Below, in pieces: positions 25,268 to 33,492 of a DNA stretch of 64,000 nucleotides. The stretch is from Clostridium intestinale DSM 6191. Its GTDB lineage: Bacteria; Bacillota; Clostridia; Clostridiales; Clostridiaceae. Position 1 is the first letter of the stretch; each line of letters opens with the position of its first letter. Position numbers and translations under genes: made by a program. The notes beneath the pieces were generated by a model. That model did no database searches. It was not told the origin of the DNA and saw nothing but the letters and a program-made list of their open reading frames with translations. The DNA lies in the NCBI RefSeq assembly GCF_900130055.1, contig NZ_FQXU01000005.1, forward strand, positions 372,001 through 436,000. The letters are read 5' to 3'.

Positions 25268-26506
25268 ATGAAGGGTAAGAGAATAGTATTACAACCAGAA
25301 TATATGAAAGAATTTAAATGTATAGGACAAGACTGCGAAGATAGCTGCTGTATTGGATGGAAGATAGACCTAGATAAAGAAACCTATCTAAAATATAAAA
25401 AGGTTAAAAACAATGAAGTAAAGCTAGTTTTGAATAAAAGTATTAACCGTAATCGCAGTTCCAAAAATGATGAAATGTATGGAAAAATAAATTTAAATAA
25501 AGATTTAGCATGTCCTCTACTAGATGGTAAAAAACTTTGTATGGTTCACGGAACTTTAGGAGAAGATTTTCTTTCAAATGTTTGTGCTACTTATCCAAGA
25601 GCATTAAGAGTAATAGATGGTAAATATGAAAGAAGTGCTACTATGTCTTGCCCCGAAATAGCTAGATTAGCTTTGTTTAATCCAAAGGGTATTAGTTTTG
25701 AACATATAGAAGAAGACGATAAAACTAGAATTAAGGTTGATGCAATTTTTAATTCTCAAGCAAATCAGTTTCAAAATAAAGTGCAAGCTTATTTTTGGGA
25801 TATAAGATTATTTAGTTTATCACTTCTTCAAAACAGAAGTTATTCACTTAGTGAAAGGTTAATAATTTTAGGAATTGTATATAAGAAGATAGAATCATTA
25901 CAAGAAAGCAAACAAATCAATAAAATTACTGAAGTTTTAGAAGATATGAGTAGAATTATAGAAGATGGTATTTTAAAGGATGATATTAGAAAAATTCCTG
26001 TGAATACTCAATTGCAATTGATATTAACTAAAGAAATGACAGATGAAAAAATATCTGAAGGAATAAATAGTTCCAGATACATTGAATGTTTAAAAGAATT
26101 TCTAACTGGATTAAATTGTATAGATGAAGTAAACTATGAAGTTATGCTTGAAAAATATGATTATAATTATAAAAACTATGCAGAACCTTATTTGAATGAA
26201 AAGGAATATATAATAGAAAATTATCTAGTGAATGAGTATTTTAAAGAAGAAATGCCTTTTGGATCTTATGAATCTATGTGGGATTCTTATATATTTTTAT
26301 GTGTAAATTATAGCTTGATTAAACTTCACTTAATAGGATTGTCTGGATATTATAAAGAATTAAATGATGATATTATATTAAAATTGATTCAATCTTTTTC
26401 AAAAGTAGTTCTACATAGTGATTCATATATTAAAAATATAATAAAAATAATAAAGAAAAATGGATATGATACTTTAGCGTATATGTCTATACTTGTTAAA
26501 AATTAA
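25268..26506 (+). CDS. fliB: FliB-family flagellin lysine N-methylase
   Basis: 412 residues. The N-terminal FKCIGQDCEDSCCIGWKIDLD, then CPLLDGKKLCMVHGTLGEDF and NVCATYPRALR carry the conserved Cys cluster of the FliB (YkgJ-related) family. In Salmonella FliB adds methyl groups to flagellin lysines. The C-terminal half is helical and less conserved. Position directly behind the flagellin gene supports flagellin as substrate. AAAGGAG precedes the ATG, and the gene is followed by its own terminator. Expression probably depends on readthrough or an unseen promoter, since the flagellin terminator is strong. Confidence 0.88.
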   Translation: MKGKRIVLQPEYMKEFKCIGQDCEDSCCIGWKIDLDKETYLKYKKVKNNEVKLVLNKSINRNRSSKNDEMYGKINLNKDLACPLLDGKKLCMVHGTLGEDFLSNVCATYPRALRVIDGKYERSATMSCPEIARLALFNPKGISFEHIEEDDKTRIKVDAIFNSQANQFQNKVQAYFWDIRLFSLSLLQNRSYSLSERLIILGIVYKKIESLQESKQINKITEVLEDMSRIIEDGILKDDIRKIPVNTQLQLILTKEMTDEKISEGINSSRYIECLKEFLTGLNCIDEVNYEVMLEKYDYNYKNYAEPYLNEKEYIIENYLVNEYFKEEMPFGSYESMWDSYIFLCVNYSLIKLHLIGLSGYYKELNDDIILKLIQSFSKVVLHSDSYIKNIIKIIKKNGYDTLAYMSILVKN

Positions 26507-26530
26507 ATATAAATTGATAAAGCTGTAACT

Positions 26531-26565
26531 AAGATGGATTTGAAATATAATCCATCTTTTTATTT
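26531..26565 (+). terminator. Terminator of fliB
   Basis: AAGATGGATT pairs perfectly with AATCCATCTT across an eight-base loop, followed by TTTATTTT. Confidence 0.88.
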
Positions 26566-26625
26566 TAAAAACTACTATTACCATATATAATATATTATGT
26601 AAATAAATATATAAAGGATGAAATT

Positions 26626-27171
26626 ATGAATATAAAATTTAAAATAGAGTATAAAGATTTTTTAAACTTTTATACCAGTGCTACTTATAAAACAGAAAGG
26701 TTTAATAAAATAGTAAAATATACTTGGCTATTTATTTTGCTTATAGTTGCATTTGTTATTTTAGTTTCGAGTGAAAATAAATTTAGGGGAATTGCTTTCA
26801 TAATAGCGATTTTAGTGTCTATTTTTATAAGGTTTTTTATGAAAGTGTTTTATAAAAATATGATAATAGCAGGATTAAATAGAAAAGAATCTACCTATAT
26901 GTTTAAAGCTATGGAAGTGACGTTAAGTGAGAAAGAAGGATTGTATGTAAAGAACTTTAGAGAAAAAAGATTGATTTATTTTAATGTTATAAGAGCTTTA
27001 TATATGGTAGATAATTATTTAATAATTATCTTTGGAAATAATGATTATATTTATATACCTAAAGCAGCTTTTAAAGATACTCCACAGGAATATGATTTTA
27101 TAAATTTACTTAAAGAAAAAACAAATAAAACAGTAAGCAATTTATATCCACAATTTTTATTATATAAATAG
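26626..27171 (+). CDS. YcxB-like membrane protein (first)
   Basis: 181 residues. Two hydrophobic helices (about 28-48 and 53-72) follow a short N-terminal region that starts FKIEYKDFLNF; the rest is a cytosolic YcxB-like domain with IYFNVIRALYMVDNYLIIIFGNNDYIYIPKAAF, where IPxxxF is the family hallmark. Function is unknown. The next gene has the same plan, so the two are diverged tandem copies. Confidence 0.75.
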   Translation: MNIKFKIEYKDFLNFYTSATYKTERFNKIVKYTWLFILLIVAFVILVSSENKFRGIAFIIAILVSIFIRFFMKVFYKNMIIAGLNRKESTYMFKAMEVTLSEKEGLYVKNFREKRLIYFNVIRALYMVDNYLIIIFGNNDYIYIPKAAFKDTPQEYDFINLLKEKTNKTVSNLYPQFLLYK

Positions 27172-27191
27172 TATACGAGGTGATTTGATAT

Positions 27192-27734
27192 ATGACTATA
27201 GGATTTAAATTAGATAAAGAAAAGATTTCAGCTTTTTATGCTAGAAATATTATAGAAACAATGACTTTTAAGGTAGGTAGAGTATTATTAATATTTATTT
27301 TTTTATTGATAATATTCTTGGTATGGAGGATAACAGATGATAAGGGACTTAGGATACAGGCGATTTTTGCAAGTTTAACTATTGCTATATTTTTTAAGAT
27401 AATAACAAGAAAATCTTTTGGATATATATTTAATAAAAAGTATGATGATTTTAAAAAATCAGGTATGTTTGATATGATGGAGATAGGTATATTGGAAGAA
27501 CATTTTTATATTATTAATTCAATAGAAAAAAGAGAAATCAGTTATGAATCAATAAGTAGTATAAATATTTCTGAAAATTACATGTTCATCATTCTTTCTA
27601 GAAAACAGTATTTTATAATTCCTTTAGATTCATTTAAAACTTCCGAAGATAAAAAAGCTTTTAGGGAGTTATTAGAAGAAAAGACAAGCATTAAGGCAAA
27701 ATATGAATATCCAGATGGATTAAAGTATATCTAG
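27192..27734 (+). CDS. YcxB-like membrane protein (second)
   Basis: 180 residues, same layout as the gene before: two membrane helices (about 30-50 and 55-75), then ISYESISSINISENYMFIILSRKQYFIIPLDSF. Identity to the neighbour looks low but the order of motifs and lengths agree. GAGGTG precedes the ATG. Both genes probably share one transcript; no function can be given. Confidence 0.72.
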   Translation: MTIGFKLDKEKISAFYARNIIETMTFKVGRVLLIFIFLLIIFLVWRITDDKGLRIQAIFASLTIAIFFKIITRKSFGYIFNKKYDDFKKSGMFDMMEIGILEEHFYIINSIEKREISYESISSINISENYMFIILSRKQYFIIPLDSFKTSEDKKAFRELLEEKTSIKAKYEYPDGLKYI

Positions 27735-27858
27735 AAAACTTCTCTGATAAGAAACGATATAAATATTAATAAATTGATTTCTTAAATAATATTCCATTAA
27801 TAGTTAAGTAAGTATAGTATATAGTAAAGTTATGATTAATACTATTAGGAGAAATATT

Positions 27859-28404
27859 ATGTCTATGTTAAAAATCAATGATTTAAGATCATATTTAAAA
27901 AATAAAAGTAATCAGGAACTCATAAAAGAAATAGTTGAATTATCAAAACAATTTCCTGTAGTTAAAGAGTATTACAGAACTAAAGTAGATCCAGATTTTG
28001 AAATAGAAATCTTTGAAAAGTACAAAAAAATTATTCAAGATGAATTTTTTCATTATAAAGGTTTTGGAAAGCTTAAATATTCAAATATTAACAAAGCCAT
28101 TAGAGATTTTAAAAAAATATCTAAAAATTCAAAGTTGATTGCCGAACTTATGATTAGTTATTCAGAACTTGGAGTAGAATTTATGATTGAATATGGAGAT
28201 GTTGATGAAAGGCTTTATAATAATATACTAAGATCTTATATTAATGCGTTAGATTATATCTTTAAAAATGGTTTAGAGGAGAAATGTAAAGACAGAATGA
28301 ATCATATACGAGAAGATGTAGTAGGGGTAGATTGGGAATTTGGTGATAATATGAGTGAAGTTTATTATGAATACTTTAGTAATTTCGATAATGAAGATGA
28401 GTAA
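27859..28404 (+). CDS. DUF6155-type protein
   Basis: 181 residues from ATG 27859, chosen because TAGGAGA (27847-27853) lies just ahead; an in-frame ATG at 27832 lies upstream of that ribosome site. The start LKINDLRSYLKNKSNQELIKEIVEL and the helical repeats that follow match DUF6155 as far as I can judge. The protein is soluble, helical and acidic at the C-terminus. Function unknown; not obviously flagellar. Confidence 0.65.
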   Translation: MSMLKINDLRSYLKNKSNQELIKEIVELSKQFPVVKEYYRTKVDPDFEIEIFEKYKKIIQDEFFHYKGFGKLKYSNINKAIRDFKKISKNSKLIAELMISYSELGVEFMIEYGDVDERLYNNILRSYINALDYIFKNGLEEKCKDRMNHIREDVVGVDWEFGDNMSEVYYEYFSNFDNEDE

Positions 28405-28524
28405 AGAAACAGAGGATGTACTGGTTAAATTTTTATGTATGCTTAAAACCTATAGAGTTTGGTATATAATATAAGAAAGCTTAATGATGTTAAAAATATA
28501 GTTGAAGTTTATTGTTAGATATAA

Positions 28525-28567
28525 AGCCCACTTGATTGAGAATCTAAGATTCCATATCAAGTGGGCT
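28525..28567. terminator. Bidirectional terminator between DUF6155 and DUF2922 genes
   Basis: AGCCCACTTGAT and ATCAAGTGGGCT form a perfect 12-base stem with a 19-base, partly paired loop. On the plus strand it is followed by AAATTTTTTA, on the minus strand by TTTATAT. The genes converge here. Confidence 0.75.
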
Positions 28568-28574
28568 AAATTTT

Positions 28575-28796
28575 TTATTTCTTTAACTCAATAACTGTAC
28601 TGCTCTTACTAACAATCTTAGCGGAGTAAGGCGTTACAAGAGTTCCGTTCTTAGTTAGAAAAGTATTGTTTTCTATAATTACCTGCATCAATTCTTCAAC
28701 TTCTTCATTAGTTAATCCTTCTCTAACATCAGGAATAGTTATAGAGGCTTTACTACCATTGCTGGTGATAAAGACTAGGGAAAGTGAATGATCCAT
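28575..28796 (-). CDS. DUF2922 protein
   Basis: 73 residues: MDHSLSLVFITSNGSKASITIPDVREGLTNEEVEELMQVIIENN, then a short beta-rich end, as in DUF2922. The start is the ATG at 28796; GGAGGTGAG just upstream is the ribosome site, so a GTG within it is not used. DUF2922 and DUF1659 genes are usual partners in Firmicutes; their function is unknown. Confidence 0.85.
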   Translation of the reverse strand: MDHSLSLVFITSNGSKASITIPDVREGLTNEEVEELMQVIIENNTFLTKNGTLVTPYSAKIVSKSSTVIELKK

Positions 28797-28839
28797 ATAT
28801 CTCACCTCCAGTGCTAGCTAATGTTTTTTCAAAATTCAT
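28753..28839 (-). CDS. Possible 28-aa leader peptide before DUF2922
   Basis: An ATG at 28839 with GGAG at proper distance opens a 28-codon frame (MNFEKTLASTGGEIYGSF start, QQW end) that runs through the DUF2922 ribosome site and overlaps the first 15 codons of that gene in another frame. It could couple translation of DUF1659 and DUF2922. It may equally be chance; only the ribosome site supports it. Confidence 0.3.
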   Translation of the reverse strand: MNFEKTLASTGGEIYGSFTFPSLYHQQW

Positions 28840-28843
28840 AATA

Positions 28844-29077
28844 CTATTCTCCTTCAGTTTCTGAAATTTTACTTACTTTAGTTAGTAAATAGTCTCCAGT
28901 TTGAGTGTTTAATACTGAAGCTATGGCTTTAGCAACATTTAGAATATTTTCAGTTGGAGCATCAAGCCTTATTCCTGAAAAACTTCTTTTTTTATAGGTT
29001 ACTTCACCTGAGGGTTTAGTTCCATTGTAGATTTCTATGGCTAAAGTGACTGTTTGCAAATCTTCATTTACATTCAT
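28844..29077 (-). CDS. DUF1659 protein
   Basis: 77 residues: QTVTLAIEIYNGTKPSGEVTYKKRSFSGI, then APTENILNVAKAIASVLN, the DUF1659 pattern. GGAGGTGATTT is the ribosome site. It is the first gene of a minus-strand pair with DUF2922. Function unknown. Confidence 0.85.
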   Translation of the reverse strand: MNVNEDLQTVTLAIEIYNGTKPSGEVTYKKRSFSGIRLDAPTENILNVAKAIASVLNTQTGDYLLTKVSKISETEGE

Positions 29078-29117
29078 AATAAATCACCTCCTTCCCTAAA
29101 ATTCAATGTACTAATAT

Positions 29118-29146
29118 AATATGTTGATAAGTTAAAATTGTGTCAA
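29118..29146 (-). promoter_or_regulatory. Promoter of the DUF1659-DUF2922 pair
   Basis: On the minus strand a perfect TTGACA (29146-29141), 17-base spacer and CATATT (29123-29118). Expected start near 29111, about 35 bases ahead of the ATG. Confidence 0.5.
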
Positions 29147-29261
29147 TATTTAATGCAAAATGTAGAATAGTGGCTATACTAGAGAGTTTTAGAGATATAT
29201 AGAAATCTTTTTCTAACTTTTACATAGTATAAAGGGAATAATTTTATTAGGAGAAAGTTTC

Positions 29262-30443
29262 ATGAAGGAAATTACGGTAAGTGAGTTTGGAAGAGATGAT
29301 AAAGATGAGTATTTAAGCCACTCGGTTTGGACTGATGGAGAGGAGGTTCAAGGAGAGGTTGAGAGAGAAATTTTCTTTAATAAAGATAAAAAGGAAATTA
29401 AAGAAGAGGTAATCTTGCCTATAAATAATAATTATCAAACTTCTTTTGATGATGATATAAACTTAGAATGTAAGCTTGAAGATTTAAGATTGACCTTAAT
29501 AAAACAATATCTTTATGATATTAAAGGTGATCGATACCAAGATGCTTTAAAAATCTCAATCGAGGATATTGGGAAAAAGCTAGATATAATTAAAGAGTCA
29601 TCAGGAACTTTAAAAGTTAAAAATATTGGGGTTTTGATGTTTACTGAAAGACCAAAGGATTTTATTCCAGGAAGTTATATAAACCTTGTGCACTTTGAAA
29701 ATTCATCTGCCGATAAGAAGCATAAAATGAGGGTTTTTGATGGGCCTATCCATGAACAAATAAGAGGGGTTTTAAGATATGTAAAAACTTATGTACTTAA
29801 TTTAAATAAACTGGAGAGCGGGGATGTGTGTAACTATCCAATAGATGCTATAAAAGAAGCTGTTGTAAATGCTGTTTATCATAAAAACTATAAGCTGCAT
29901 ATGCCTATAGAGATTAGAATAGATAGGACTAAGTTTGTAATTATAAGTTATCCTGGAGCAGATAAAATTGTAGATGAAAATGAAATAAATGAGGGTGAAG
30001 TTTGTGCTAGAATATATAGAAATCTAAGGATTGGAGAGTTTTTACAAGGTCTAGTATTTACAACGGGAAACTCTACTGGATTAGGCAAAATGATAAAAGC
30101 TATGCACATTAATAATTCCTCGAAACCAATATTTAAAACCAATGAAAATAGGGATTACTTCTTAGTAAGGTTAAATGTAAATAAAACTTTTTTAGATGAG
30201 AAACAAGTAGGTGAAGATCAAGAACAAGAAGATTATGATGATGTAAATCTAATTGAGAAAAATATTCTTGAACTTTTAAAAGATGGACCTTTAACTAAAA
30301 AAGAGATTGCAAATTACTTTGGGTATAAGATTATGTCAGGAGGTGTTAAAAGTTCATTTGACTCGTTATTAGATAAAAAATATATTGAGAGTACTGCAGT
30401 AAGATCAAATATCAGAAATCAGAAATACAGACTTATAAAGTAG
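29262..30443 (+). CDS. COG2865-type ATP-binding regulator lacking the AlbA domain
   Basis: 393 residues. The central part matches the GHKL-like region of Schlafen/AlbA-type proteins annotated as RecG-like transcriptional regulators: YPIDAIKEAVVNAVYHKNYKLHMPIEIRI and NSTGLGKMIKAM. A winged-helix tail follows an acidic linker (ILELLKDGPLTKKEIANYFG, about 335-393). Usual members begin with an AlbA_2 domain of about 120 residues; here the N-terminal 75 residues are charged and do not look like it. TAGGAGA supports the ATG, so it is an expressed short form or an old truncation. Role unknown. Confidence 0.7.
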   Translation: MKEITVSEFGRDDKDEYLSHSVWTDGEEVQGEVEREIFFNKDKKEIKEEVILPINNNYQTSFDDDINLECKLEDLRLTLIKQYLYDIKGDRYQDALKISIEDIGKKLDIIKESSGTLKVKNIGVLMFTERPKDFIPGSYINLVHFENSSADKKHKMRVFDGPIHEQIRGVLRYVKTYVLNLNKLESGDVCNYPIDAIKEAVVNAVYHKNYKLHMPIEIRIDRTKFVIISYPGADKIVDENEINEGEVCARIYRNLRIGEFLQGLVFTTGNSTGLGKMIKAMHINNSSKPIFKTNENRDYFLVRLNVNKTFLDEKQVGEDQEQEDYDDVNLIEKNILELLKDGPLTKKEIANYFGYKIMSGGVKSSFDSLLDKKYIESTAVRSNIRNQKYRLIK

Positions 30444-30512
30444 AATAGTTTGATTTTTATATAAAGATTATCGTATAATTGTAATAAGATGGATTGGGTA
30501 GGGTGAATAGTT

Positions 30513-30833
30513 ATGAGTATTAATGATAAATTAGTTGTAAAAAGAGAAGATTTAGAAAAACTAAAAGCTGATTTAAAAGTACTCAAGGTATTGAGTGATA
30601 ATAAAGATGCTTTAAGGATTATAAATGAGATGTCTGAAGTGATTGAGGATAATCTTAAGTTTGAAGAAATAAACATCAAAGATAAGATTAAAGATAAGAT
30701 GACTAAAACTGAAGTTACAAACCCTGAATTAAGTTTTAAATTATATATGCTTTATAGAAAGCTAAGTGATGGAAAGATTGATGATGCAGAAGCTGCTAGG
30801 GATTTTGAGATATATACAATGATGACGAATTAA
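30513..30833 (+). CDS. Hypothetical helical protein
   Basis: 106 residues, Lys/Asp/Glu rich, predicted helices (LVVKREDLEKLKADLKVLKVL; DDAEAARDFEIYTMM). No membrane segment or recognised family. A plausible GGGTG ribosome site lies before the ATG and a perfect 20-base-stem terminator follows, so the gene ends its own transcript. Confidence 0.65.
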   Translation: MSINDKLVVKREDLEKLKADLKVLKVLSDNKDALRIINEMSEVIEDNLKFEEINIKDKIKDKMTKTEVTNPELSFKLYMLYRKLSDGKIDDAEAARDFEIYTMMTN

Positions 30834-30852
30834 TAATTGAATAAATTTTAAG

Positions 30853-30904
30853 CACTTCCTAGTACTCTATTAGGCATAATAGAGTACTAGGAAGTGTTTT
30901 TTTG
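30853..30904 (+). terminator. Very strong terminator
   Basis: Twenty perfect base pairs (30853-30872 with 30877-30896) around the loop GGCA, then TTTTTTTGCTTTTG. It isolates the accessory genes from the aminotransferase gene. Confidence 0.95.
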
Positions 30905-30978
30905 CTTTTGTAGTAGATAGTAAGTTCAAGCTTCATATAATAGTAGAGAAAAGATTAACTAAGTTAAGGAGAAGTAAT

Positions 30979-32151
30979 ATGAAAGACGAAAGAAAAATTT
31001 CTTTTTCTCCTCCAGATATAACTGAGGAGGAAATAGACGAGGTAACTAAGGTTTTGAAATCAGGATGGATAACTTCTGGACCTAAGGTAGCAGAATTTGA
31101 GGACAAGGTTAAAGAATATTGTTCAGTTGACAAAGTTGTAGCAGTTAATTCTGCAACGGAGGCTATGGAGTTAGTTTTAAAGGTTCTTAATATAAAAGGA
31201 AAAGATGAAATAATAACAACTCCTTATACCTATTCCTCAACTTCAAGTGTAGCGTTGCATAGAGGAGTTAAACCAACATTAATAGACTTAGAGAAAGATT
31301 CATTTTTTATGGATTTAAATAAACTTGAGAGTGCTATAAATAGTAATACTAAAATGATAATGCCTGTAGACTTTGGAGGAGTTCCTTGCGACTATGATGG
31401 TATTAAGGCAGTTTTAAAAGCTAAAAATAGAGAAGATATAATTATACTATGTGACTCTGCTCATTCCTTTGGGGGAAAATATAAGGGAGAAGTTGTAGGA
31501 GGTCAGTGTGACTTTCATACTTTTTCTTTTCATGCAGTTAAAAATCTAACTACCTCAGAAGGTGGAGCTATTACCTATAATGAGAATGTTATTCTAGGAA
31601 AAAAAGATCTATACAGAGAGTTTAAAATTACATCTTTACAGGGTCAAACCAAAGATGCACTTTCTAAAACAAAAGCAGGGGCATGGGAGTACGATATCAT
31701 AACTGATGGGCTTAAATGTAATATGACAGATATAAGTGCAGCTATTGGGTTAGTACAACTAAAAAGATATCCTGACATGTTAGAAAAAAGGAAAAAGATT
31801 TTTAATGTTTATACAAGTTTGCTTAAAAGTTATGATTGGGCTATAGTTCCTTTTGAGAAAAACAATTTAGGAACAGAAACTTCTTATCATTTATATTCTT
31901 TGAGAATTAGAGGATTTAAAGAAGAGAAGAGAAATAAACTAATTGAGAAATTAGCTAAAAAAGGAATAGCTACTAATGTTCACTTTAAACCACTTCCTTT
32001 ATTTACTTTATATAAGAACTTAGGATATAAGATTGAAGATTATCCAAATGCTTTTTCGCAGTATGAAAATGAAATTAGTTTACCAATCTATTCAAGTTTA
32101 AGTGTTGAGGATGCTTGTTATGTTGGGGAAGAACTTATTAAAAGTATATAA
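30979..32151 (+). CDS. DegT/DnrJ/EryC1-type sugar aminotransferase
   Basis: 390 residues, complete PLP aminotransferase of the nucleotide-sugar class: GWITSGPKVAEFEDKVKEYC, AVNSATEAMELVL, CDSAHSFGG, and the PLP lysine in FHAVKNLTTSEGGA (about residue 190). NVHFKPLPLF near the end is the usual substrate-side motif. The family makes amino sugars such as those on flagellin (PseC/LegC-like) or surface glycans. Here it lies alone between two flagellin genes, with no other sugar gene in the window. AAGGAGA precedes the ATG. Confidence 0.87.
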   Translation: MKDERKISFSPPDITEEEIDEVTKVLKSGWITSGPKVAEFEDKVKEYCSVDKVVAVNSATEAMELVLKVLNIKGKDEIITTPYTYSSTSSVALHRGVKPTLIDLEKDSFFMDLNKLESAINSNTKMIMPVDFGGVPCDYDGIKAVLKAKNREDIIILCDSAHSFGGKYKGEVVGGQCDFHTFSFHAVKNLTTSEGGAITYNENVILGKKDLYREFKITSLQGQTKDALSKTKAGAWEYDIITDGLKCNMTDISAAIGLVQLKRYPDMLEKRKKIFNVYTSLLKSYDWAIVPFEKNNLGTETSYHLYSLRIRGFKEEKRNKLIEKLAKKGIATNVHFKPLPLFTLYKNLGYKIEDYPNAFSQYENEISLPIYSSLSVEDACYVGEELIKSI

Positions 32152-32159
32152 AATGAACT

Positions 32160-32187
32160 GAGTCTGTTTTAATTGCAGACTCTTTTA
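32160..32187 (+). terminator. Terminator of the sugar aminotransferase gene
   Basis: GAGTCTG pairs with CAGACTC across nine bases, followed by TTTT. Confidence 0.75.
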
Positions 32188-32197
32188 AATTTATCTA

Positions 32198-32225
32198 TAA
32201 AGTTTTTAAAGTTTATCTTCGATAT
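32198..32225 (+). promoter_or_regulatory. Sigma-28-like promoter of the second flagellin
   Basis: TAAA (32198-32201), 16-base spacer, TTCGATAT (32218-32225). It has two mismatches in the -10 and one extra spacer base, so it should be weaker than the fliC promoter. Confidence 0.6.
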
Positions 32226-32259
32226 AAGTTATATATAGAAATTTATTGGAGTGATGAAT

Positions 32260-33120
32260 GTGAGATTAAACACTAATTTAATGTCTCTTAATGTTTATAA
32301 AGGATATACAAAGGCACTTAAAACTCAAGAAACTGCTTTTAACAGAATATCTACTGGGTTAAAGATTAACTCAGCTAAAGATGATCCTAATAATTTAGGA
32401 CAGTCTGAGATGTTAAGACTTCAAATAAGAGGACTTCAAGCAGCTGGAAGAAATCTACAAGATGGGGCATCAATGATTCAAACCTTTGATGGGGCTTTAA
32501 ATTCAGTTTCTGAAAGTTTAACAAGGATGAAGGAATTAGTTATTCAAGGTAGCACTGGTTCTTTGAATAGTGAAGATCAAGCTAATATTCAAAAAGAAAT
32601 AGATCAATTAAAAGAACATATAAATTCAGTAACTAAAAGTACATCATTTAATGGTGTAAAATTATTAGATGATCAAAATGTAACTGATAATAATAAGCCT
32701 GGATTTATAACAACTTCTGTTGGCGCTAATGTTGGAGAACTTGCAAAGATTCCTACATTTAATACAAGTACAGCTACTTTGGGAAAAGATGGAGTTGGTT
32801 ATTTAGAAGAAGTTAATCTTCTTGGTCCATCTTCAAAGGATAAAAATCTTGAAATTATAGATTCAGCTGTAGGTAGCGTTAACTCAATTAGAAGTAAATA
32901 TGGAGCTATACAAAACAAGTTTGAATCCTTATCACAGGGGTTAGGTGAAATATCTCAAGCTGTAGAAAATGCTGAAAGTAGTTTAAGAGATGCGGATATA
33001 GCTGAAGAAATGATGAATTATTCAAGAGAATCTATATTAGTAAACTCTTCTATAGCCATGATGGTTCAAACAAATAAGCTTCCACAAGACGTTCTTCAGA
33101 TATTAGAAAGAATAAAATAG
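32260..33120 (+). CDS. Second, short flagellin
   Basis: 286 residues from GTG 32260. N-terminal MRLNTNLMSLNVYKGYTKAL and FNRISTGLKINSAKDDPNNLGQSEML; C-terminal ESSLRDADIAEEMMNYSRESI, ending KLPQDVLQILERIK. The centre is only about 80 residues, so D2/D3 outer domains are missing. Conserved GDDAAGLA is DDPNNLG here, and the C-terminus is longer than the usual LLR end, so it may be a minor or specialised filament protein. Start: GGAG (32248-32251) is eight bases from GTG 32260 but only two from ATG 32254. Confidence 0.92.
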   Translation: MRLNTNLMSLNVYKGYTKALKTQETAFNRISTGLKINSAKDDPNNLGQSEMLRLQIRGLQAAGRNLQDGASMIQTFDGALNSVSESLTRMKELVIQGSTGSLNSEDQANIQKEIDQLKEHINSVTKSTSFNGVKLLDDQNVTDNNKPGFITTSVGANVGELAKIPTFNTSTATLGKDGVGYLEEVNLLGPSSKDKNLEIIDSAVGSVNSIRSKYGAIQNKFESLSQGLGEISQAVENAESSLRDADIAEEMMNYSRESILVNSSIAMMVQTNKLPQDVLQILERIK

Positions 33121-33181
33121 TCGAAATTTGTTGTATGATTGTACCTTTTTTTGATATTAAATGTATGTTAAAGTAGAAAAT

Positions 33182-33225
33182 GGAGTTTTTAGAATAAAAA
33201 ATTATTCTGAAAACTCTTTTTTTAT
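33182..33225 (+). terminator. Terminator of the second flagellin
   Basis: GGAGTTTTTAGAATAA pairs with TTATTCTGAAAACTC with one mismatch or bulge, followed by TTTTTTTATTTT. Confidence 0.82.
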
Positions 33226-33492
33226 TTTATAGAATAAGATATCATATATCTAATGAGTAATCATTATTATTAGGCAGAAAATTCTGACAATTAAATGTGA
33301 AAAGCAGGTTTTGATAAGTTAAAAGTTATTAACAAAGATTAAAATCAATTAAAAATATAAATAAAGACATGAAAACTTGAAAAATTATGTAGAAATATCT
33401 TTAAATATAAATTATAATTATATTAAATTGTTTGTTGGATTTTAGGGTTTTAGTAAGAATGATGTAAGAATTTAAATATATAAAGAGAGGAT
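33226..33492 (+). other. AT-rich non-coding region before the flgB operon
   Basis: About 270 bases with no plausible gene. It must hold the promoter of the 24-kb hook-basal-body operon. The best weak candidate is TTGAAA near 33376 with a TTTAAA or TATAAT further on; no sigma-28 motif is visible. Long A/T tracts suggest curved DNA. I cannot place the start. Confidence 0.4.

Noticed and set aside
28442-28570. Small RNA gene with TATAAT at 28465 and the terminator at 28525
   Set aside because: The -35 (CTTAAA) is weak and no distinctive structure lies between promoter and terminator; it could not be supported.
33226-33492. Hidden small gene before flgB
   Set aside because: All frames are short and full of stops, and no ribosome site precedes any ATG until flgB itself.
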